A DNA stretch of 64,000 nucleotides from Epiperipatus broadwayi. Taxonomy: Eukaryota; Onychophora; Udeonychophora; Euonychophora; Peripatidae. A program made the position numbers and the translations under genes. Location: NCBI GenBank assembly GCA_028023455.1, contig JAQFVV010012508.1, positions 1,421,877-1,485,876 on the forward strand, in the 5' to 3' direction. A model generated the notes under the pieces. That model did not search any database and was not told the origin of the DNA. It was given only the letters and a program-made list of their open reading frames with translations. Shown here piece by piece: positions 59,653-64,000 of this stretch; positions within the stretch are counted from its first letter, which is position 1; each line of letters starts with the position of its first letter.

Positions 59653-59800
59653 AGCCAATAAACATCACATGATCACCATTTAGTCTGGGAATATTGGATG
59701 AGTAGGCACTAGATAGGAATTTTATGCACAAGCCTTCTGGCATCCATTGATTACTCTGGCTTGCAGGGAGTGGCAATACATAGAGAGAATTTTGCCTGTT
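59653..59800 (+). mobile_element. Short family B retroposon with 15-bp TSD
   Basis: A perfect 15-bp duplication TTAGATTCAATTTTA lies at 59638-59652 and 59801-59815. The first roughly 29 bases are an inverted piece of the unit's 5' region (ACATCACATGATCACCATT). The sense part then starts at AGTCTGGGAATATTGG, only about four bases before the hammerhead cleavage point, and ends TTTTGCCTGTT. Confidence 0.88.
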
Positions 59801-60322
59801 TTAGATTCAATTTTATTCAAAGCAAATATGAACTCCATGAGTGACTTTTCTATTAAAAATTAAAGAATTAACAAATAACTCTTCACAATTGGAAAAAAAG
59901 TAATGAAAGAAATTTCTTAAAGGGAAGAAAAACGACTATATCATCCATATTTGTAAAATGCAGGTAATTTAGCTTCTCTTTCTAGTAGAAGAGCGTTAAT
60001 GTAATTGTTAAAAAGTAAAGCATTTAAGGGTGGCCCTTGCAGAATAGAATTGTATGGGCAAAATCCTGAAGTAGTTCTCCCATAAAAAATAATGTGCACT
60101 TCTCTAAATACCAAAATTTGTTAAGGAAAATCATCAAGAAGTTTTCCAGTGGGAACACAATCAAATGCTGTTATTAGGTCTAATTGACATCAATAGCAGC
60201 TATCTTTCTCATTTGCCAAATTTTCATTTAGTATCATTTTGAATAGAATAATTGCATCAGAAGTTCAGCAGGTTTTCTTGACATATTGATATTCAGATAT
60301 TTTACTAAAGTATACAGGATAT

Positions 60323-60437
60323 TGTCAAGCGTTGTTAGCCAAGAGGTCATCACACCCGCCTTGCAAGCAAGTAGTTGGTTGCAGACGGGTGTGGGTTCGC
60401 ATCCTGGCCGATGCTATGACTTATGAAAAAAAAAAAA
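60323..60437 (+). mobile_element. tRNA-derived SINE with poly(A) and TSD
   Basis: A-box TAGCCAAGAGGT at about 60336 and B-box GGTTCGCATCC at about 60394 sit at tRNA spacing. An A13 tail ends at 60438. Flanks AGTATACAGGATAT (60309-60322) and AGTTTACAGGATAT (60438-60451) match at 13 of 14 positions. The insertion splits the LINE RT. The body is short, about 100 bp, with no LINE-like 3' part. Confidence 0.9.
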
Positions 60438-61089
60438 AGTTTACAGGATATGAGGCTGGATTTTCAATGTAATAAGTGATTTCATTATTTTTACGAATAA
60501 GTGGAACATTTGAAATTGGTCTGAGATTTTCCGACAACAATGGAAGAATATTCTTTTTAAGAAATAGTATCATGGACTCAGGATATAGGTGATTAATGTA
60601 ATAGACTTATTTTAGAAGATAAGTTAACCTATGCATGATACAATGAAATTAAATAACTGTGTTGGAATAAATTTAGGAATAGTATGCATTCTTGAGTGGA
60701 TGTTTTCTAAGATGGATTTTTTGTAATATTTCAAATTTATAAAGTATTATCAACTTATCCTTCTTTATGCATTGATAGAATTGTAAAAAATTAAACAAAT
60801 TCACCTTTCTTATTACTGTTACCATGCTTATTTTTATTAAAATAAGTCAACCTTACAACTTTGATGTTAACCATCAATCTTCTTCAGAACTATAAGATAT
60901 ATATAAATACATGAATACACAAATAATTATAATGTTAAGTGGTTTATTTCAATGATCTGCTGGTCAAACAAAATTTTAAGATTAATTTTAATAAAATAAA
61001 CATTCGAACTCAGACTTTCACACGACCCACTACTCTCACTGCTATCTCATATTGCTAACCCACCTGATCACACACATGTTGAAAAGATA

Positions 61090-61150
61090 AATAATCACCA
61101 ATATACGTATTTCATGCTAAACCAGCAATCATCAGTTGGTCTAGATTACT
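61090..61150 (-). ncRNA. Type I hammerhead ribozyme motif (family A)
   Basis: Minus strand: TAATC / TAG / ACCAA / CTGATGA / TTGCT-GGTTT-AGCAT / GAAA / TACGTAT / A, then TTGGT / GATTA. Stem III ATA-CG-TAT is a perfect minimal palindrome. One T.T mismatch at the base of stem II replaces G.T in the 27602 copy. Core intact. Confidence 0.82.
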
Positions 61151-61617
61151 ATCCTCACACATATATATAATCAGTGCTCAGCTTTATATTAAGATAGCCA
61201 ATATTTATACGTGTGTGATCAGGTGGGTCAGCCATATGAGATGGCACTGAAAGTAGTGGGTTGTGTAAAAGTCTGAGTTCGAATCCCGCATATATTACAT
61301 ATATTAATACAGGTTTAAGCCTGTACAATGTATTAATTTATATACATAGTGTGTAAAAGGTTTGTCCATCCCTCGCATATGTATGTATAAATGGATTATT
61401 CTCCTGTACATGAGGGGTCAGAATGACTAATATGTCAACATGGGTAGGATGACAACCTTAGCACTAACAAGGGCTTTGAACGTTCCACCATCAGATTTTC
61501 AATGAAATGGAAGGTTGAAGAGTTGTGAGTTGGAATAGTTTGAAGCCTGTCCATTAAAGTATAAAGATTGGCTATCTTAATATAAAGCTGAGCACTGATT
61601 ATATATATGTATGAGGA

Positions 61618-61679
61618 TAGTAATCTAGAACAACTGATGATTGCTGGTTTAGCATGAAATATGTATATTAGTGATTATT
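61618..61679 (+). ncRNA. Type I hammerhead ribozyme motif (family A, stem I weakened)
   Basis: Core boxes CTGATGA and GAAA, stem II TTGCT/AGCAT and stem III ATA-TG-TAT are intact. The inner stem I is AACAA against TTAGT, losing two pairs; the outer part (TAATC/GATTA) still pairs. Confidence 0.72.
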
Positions 61680-61809
61680 TACCTTTTCAACATGTGTGTG
61701 ATCAGGTAGGTCAGCAATATGAGATGGCACTGAGAATAGTGGGTCGTGTGAAAGTCTGAGTTTGAATCCGGCATATATTACATATATTAATACAGGTTTG
61801 TAACTGTAA

Positions 61810-63215
61810 TAAAAAAGATGGATTTGTTTAATATTTCAAATTTACTAATATCACAATTTCCATCAGTGATCCAAAAATATGTAAACACTTCTAAATTATT
61901 AATAAAGATCCATAATAGTTAGAATACATTTTATATAGCCCATATGTGCAAATGATTCATTTGACTAGACATCTAATTAATTCTTCTGATTAGAAAAAGG
62001 TACTGCAATAGGAAATCTTAATATATTTATGTAGGTACATATGGTTTTATTTTAGCTATAAGTGTGTGAGAGGAGCAAGAAGATCTTTTATTCTATAGCC
62101 TATATCATATTTTTTAATATAATAGTAACAATGCTTAACATATCCTCTAAGTGGAAAAATATTATATTTAACATATTTTTTTAATTCAAAATTTCTTTTC
62201 ATCTTAAAGAAATAAGCAATGTTAAATATTTTTTCAACTCTATAAAAAATCATATTTGACTGGCATTATTCCAATAATCTTCATAAATATAACTCTTACT
62301 ATCAAAAAAAAAGTCATTCACCCATTTTACAAAAGGTCAATTTTAAATTCTCTCTATCTTTAATTTCCTCTCTCTTTATTTGATTTGTCAAAGAAAAAAG
62401 TTTTTCACTACGACAGCATTCATATCTCTTAAAAGATCCCATTATATATATATATATTTACCAGGGACACATTCTATCTCTGTGTAATATGGATCAAATT
62501 TATCTCTATGATATAAATCCTTTATTCTATGTTTTATCCTTTGTAAAAAAAAAAAAAAAATACTAACCCAGCAGGAATTATATTTCCTGAGACTGAGCTC
62601 ATCAATCCAATTAATTATTCATAACATTATTAATATTTGAACATGATTATTCTTTTTAGTGAAATGAATTAAGATTTATTCATATACATAATACACTCTT
62701 TATTTTAAGTACATGACAAGTTTGAAAATCAGAATTTGCAATTTTCATATTCGACAATTGATGAAAGTTAGTAAGAATAACAGTTACTTTTTAAATATCT
62801 AATTTTTTAATACAATCATCGTTTTAGCTTTAAAGCATACTAATCTATGATCTAAATCTGAATCTATAAGACACTTTCGTTATGAGCATGGATGTATTCA
62901 AATTCCTTTATACATTTTATTCTCCAAGAAGAAAAATTGGACTATTAATAGTATTGATGCAAAATACTATCCAACTTTCTGAATCTAATAAAACATAAAC
63001 ACTGATTACAGTGCAAACAATTTTTAGTACTGTATTATTAATTTCTGATTGATACATCTTAGAATTCCAAGAACAGTAGATACTAAATTAGATCTTACAA
63101 TGAATCTAACATAACACTGGATTCATTCAATCATCTATTTTCCCAAAAAAATTTAAAATCTATTCAATTAAATTTCCTTTCTTTGAAAGACAAGTTTCAC
63201 CAAGAACAATATATT
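61810..63215. other. AT-rich stretch, nothing recognised
   Basis: No exon for the DESI2 N-terminus, no RNA gene and no clear repeat termini were found. Confidence 0.5.
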
Positions 63216-63228
63216 CCTTAGTCATAAC

Positions 63229-63946
63229 CAGGGCTTTTTTTGTCATGTAATGCAATGGAACAGTGTTCCAGCATCTTTTTTAGTGTGTTTTTAATGTTTC
63301 AAACACAATTCAATGAAACAGTATTGCATGTCCATAATTACAATTCGTATTTATATAATTCGAACAAATAAAAAAATATATTTTTTATGAATCAGATGAA
63401 ATATAGATAGATTCGAAATTGGCGCTCTCAGTGATGAGAAGGGGACACGTCCAATCCCCATTCATGGTCAACTACTGATTACAGCGAAGCAAGTTGAATG
63501 CACCTGCATAGTGATTGACAATGTGTGGAATATTTAATTTCTTTATTTGACATCATTATTTTTATTTTATTTATTTTTTAGTGTAAAAGTTTACCTCAAG
63601 TTTAAAAATGAAAAACATTTCCAAAATGATAACAGAAAATAGGAAAATATTGGTGTAAATTGATGTTCCTGAATCATCTCAAGTGGATCTTGAAGTACAA
63701 TGCCAAACTCACAATGATTGGCCAGAGTGCTGGTCATTGAATCAAAAAAAATGATTTTTGCTTTAGATTTGATGTCTAAAATAAAAAAGTTATGATAAAT
63801 TTTGGTGTTTTTTTTTTGCTTCATAGCATTGAAAAGGCTACTTTAAATTTCATTTAAATATTTGAATATAATTTTTCTTTAGTAAAAAACTCGACAAGAA
63901 GTGAGTTCCAACATCTTTTTTTTATCTAAACAAAAAAAGAGCCCTG
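63229..63946. mobile_element. hAT-like non-autonomous transposon
   Basis: Flanks GTCATAAC (63221-63228) and GCCATAAC (63947-63954) match at 7 of 8. Ends CAGGGCTTTTTTTGT and ACAAAAAAAGAGCCCTG are inverted, followed by GTTCCAGCATCTTTTTT against its inverse GTTCCAACATC on the same strand. A GC-richer core sits at 63419-63530. No transposase; the 77-codon minus-strand frame inside has no recognised similarity. Confidence 0.85.
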
Positions 63947-64000
63947 GCCATAACTATTTCCATTCAGGTCTTAAAGAATAATAAGCAAAGTTTACACAAC

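Larger units (their letters stand above)
58840..60760 (-). pseudogene. Decayed LINE reverse transcriptase, interrupted twice
   Basis: Minus-strand reading: ILPLLSENLRPISNVPLIRK (about 60555-60490), then after the SINE a K.TC.TSDAIILFKMIL segment. Next ITAFDCVPTGKLLDDFP (about 60170-60120), then SILQGPPLNALLFNNYIN (about 60050-60000) and YKYG, where the catalytic YADD would stand. These are RT domain motifs of non-LTR elements (RPIS, AFDxV, QGxPLSxxLF). Distal pieces near 59392-58850 end in the region NAFPANKMTYANIDAI.GLCGRD. It is interrupted by a SINE at 60323 and a family B retroposon at 59653, and is otherwise full of stops. It lies in the sense direction of DESI2, upstream of the visible exons. 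Confidence 0.8.
61000..61800. mobile_element. Family A element with two hammerheads
   Basis: A minus-strand unit (about 61200-61000) and a plus-strand unit (about 61500-61800) face outward. Each has the hammerhead followed by TTTTCAACATGTGTG and a tRNA-like tail with a B-box (CATTCGAACTCAGAC inverse at 61001; GAGTTTGAATCC at 61758). An extra plus-strand tRNA-like tail with a perfect B-box GAGTTCGAATCC lies at about 61205-61320 without a ribozyme. The central part matches that of 27830-27935 (GAGGGGTCAGA, CCATCAGATTTTCA). No coding. Confidence 0.82.

Noticed and set aside
60323-60437. Functional tRNA gene
   Set aside because: The anticodon and acceptor stems do not form; the poly(A) tail and duplication show a SINE.
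54583-64000. Missing N-terminal DESI2 exons
   Set aside because: I looked for codons of the GVFHSG and VYGR segments on the minus strand and found none, so no exon is called here.

Overview
The window is AT-rich metazoan intronic and intergenic DNA. One host gene is recognisable: three 3' coding exons of a desumoylating isopeptidase 2 (DESI2/PPPDE1-type) gene on the minus strand, at 54582-54489, 28670-28529 and 14932-14762. All three have consensus splice sites and join in frame into about 134 C-terminal residues. The introns are very long (25.8 kb and 13.6 kb), and the 5' exons must lie beyond the right edge. Long AT-rich introns full of tRNA-like retroposons, hAT elements and Ty3/gypsy remnants suggest an invertebrate, possibly a mollusc or cephalopod. 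That taxon is a guess from general features, not a match to a reference.

The rest is mobile-element sediment. 0-5.4 kb: two hAT-like non-autonomous elements, a hammerhead-bearing repeat and a LINE tail. 6.5-12.3 kb: foldback elements, one with a tRNA-like sequence in its loop. 16-17.3 kb: a decayed LINE. 19.5-20.1 kb: a processed pseudogene of ribosomal protein L17 with a poly(A) tail. 18.2-18.8 and 27.5-28.3 kb: foldbacks carrying hammerhead motifs. 29.3-30.5 kb: a tandem array of 452-bp hammerhead units. 33.2-41.7 kb: a degenerate Ty3/gypsy LTR retrotransposon in the same orientation as DESI2, itself hit by a piggyBac-like MITE and by an unidentified transcript-like sequence. That last sequence recurs inverted at 43.3-44.2 kb. 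51.6-52.2 kb: another hammerhead foldback. 55.6-56.2 and 63.2-63.9 kb: two more hAT-like elements with 8-bp duplications. 58.8-60.8 kb: a LINE containing both a hammerhead retroposon and a tRNA-derived SINE. 61.0-61.8 kb: another double-hammerhead element.

The most interesting system is this set of short retroposon-like repeats. Two unrelated sequence families (called A and B here) each carry a motif that folds as a type I hammerhead ribozyme. The motif has the CTGANGA and GAAA core boxes, a compact stem II, a minimal palindromic stem III with a two-base loop, and a bipartite stem I. Family B forms a tandem array whose predicted cleavage sites are 451-452 bp apart, and three of its insertions have exact 11-15 bp target-site duplications. 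Family A couples the ribozyme to a tRNA-like region with a B-box about 100 nt downstream. Several truncated copies begin within about 12 nt of the predicted cleavage position, as expected if a self-cleaved RNA were the retrotransposition intermediate. Hammerheads are known in Penelope-like elements and in retrozymes; no Penelope reverse transcriptase is visible here, so these copies look non-autonomous.
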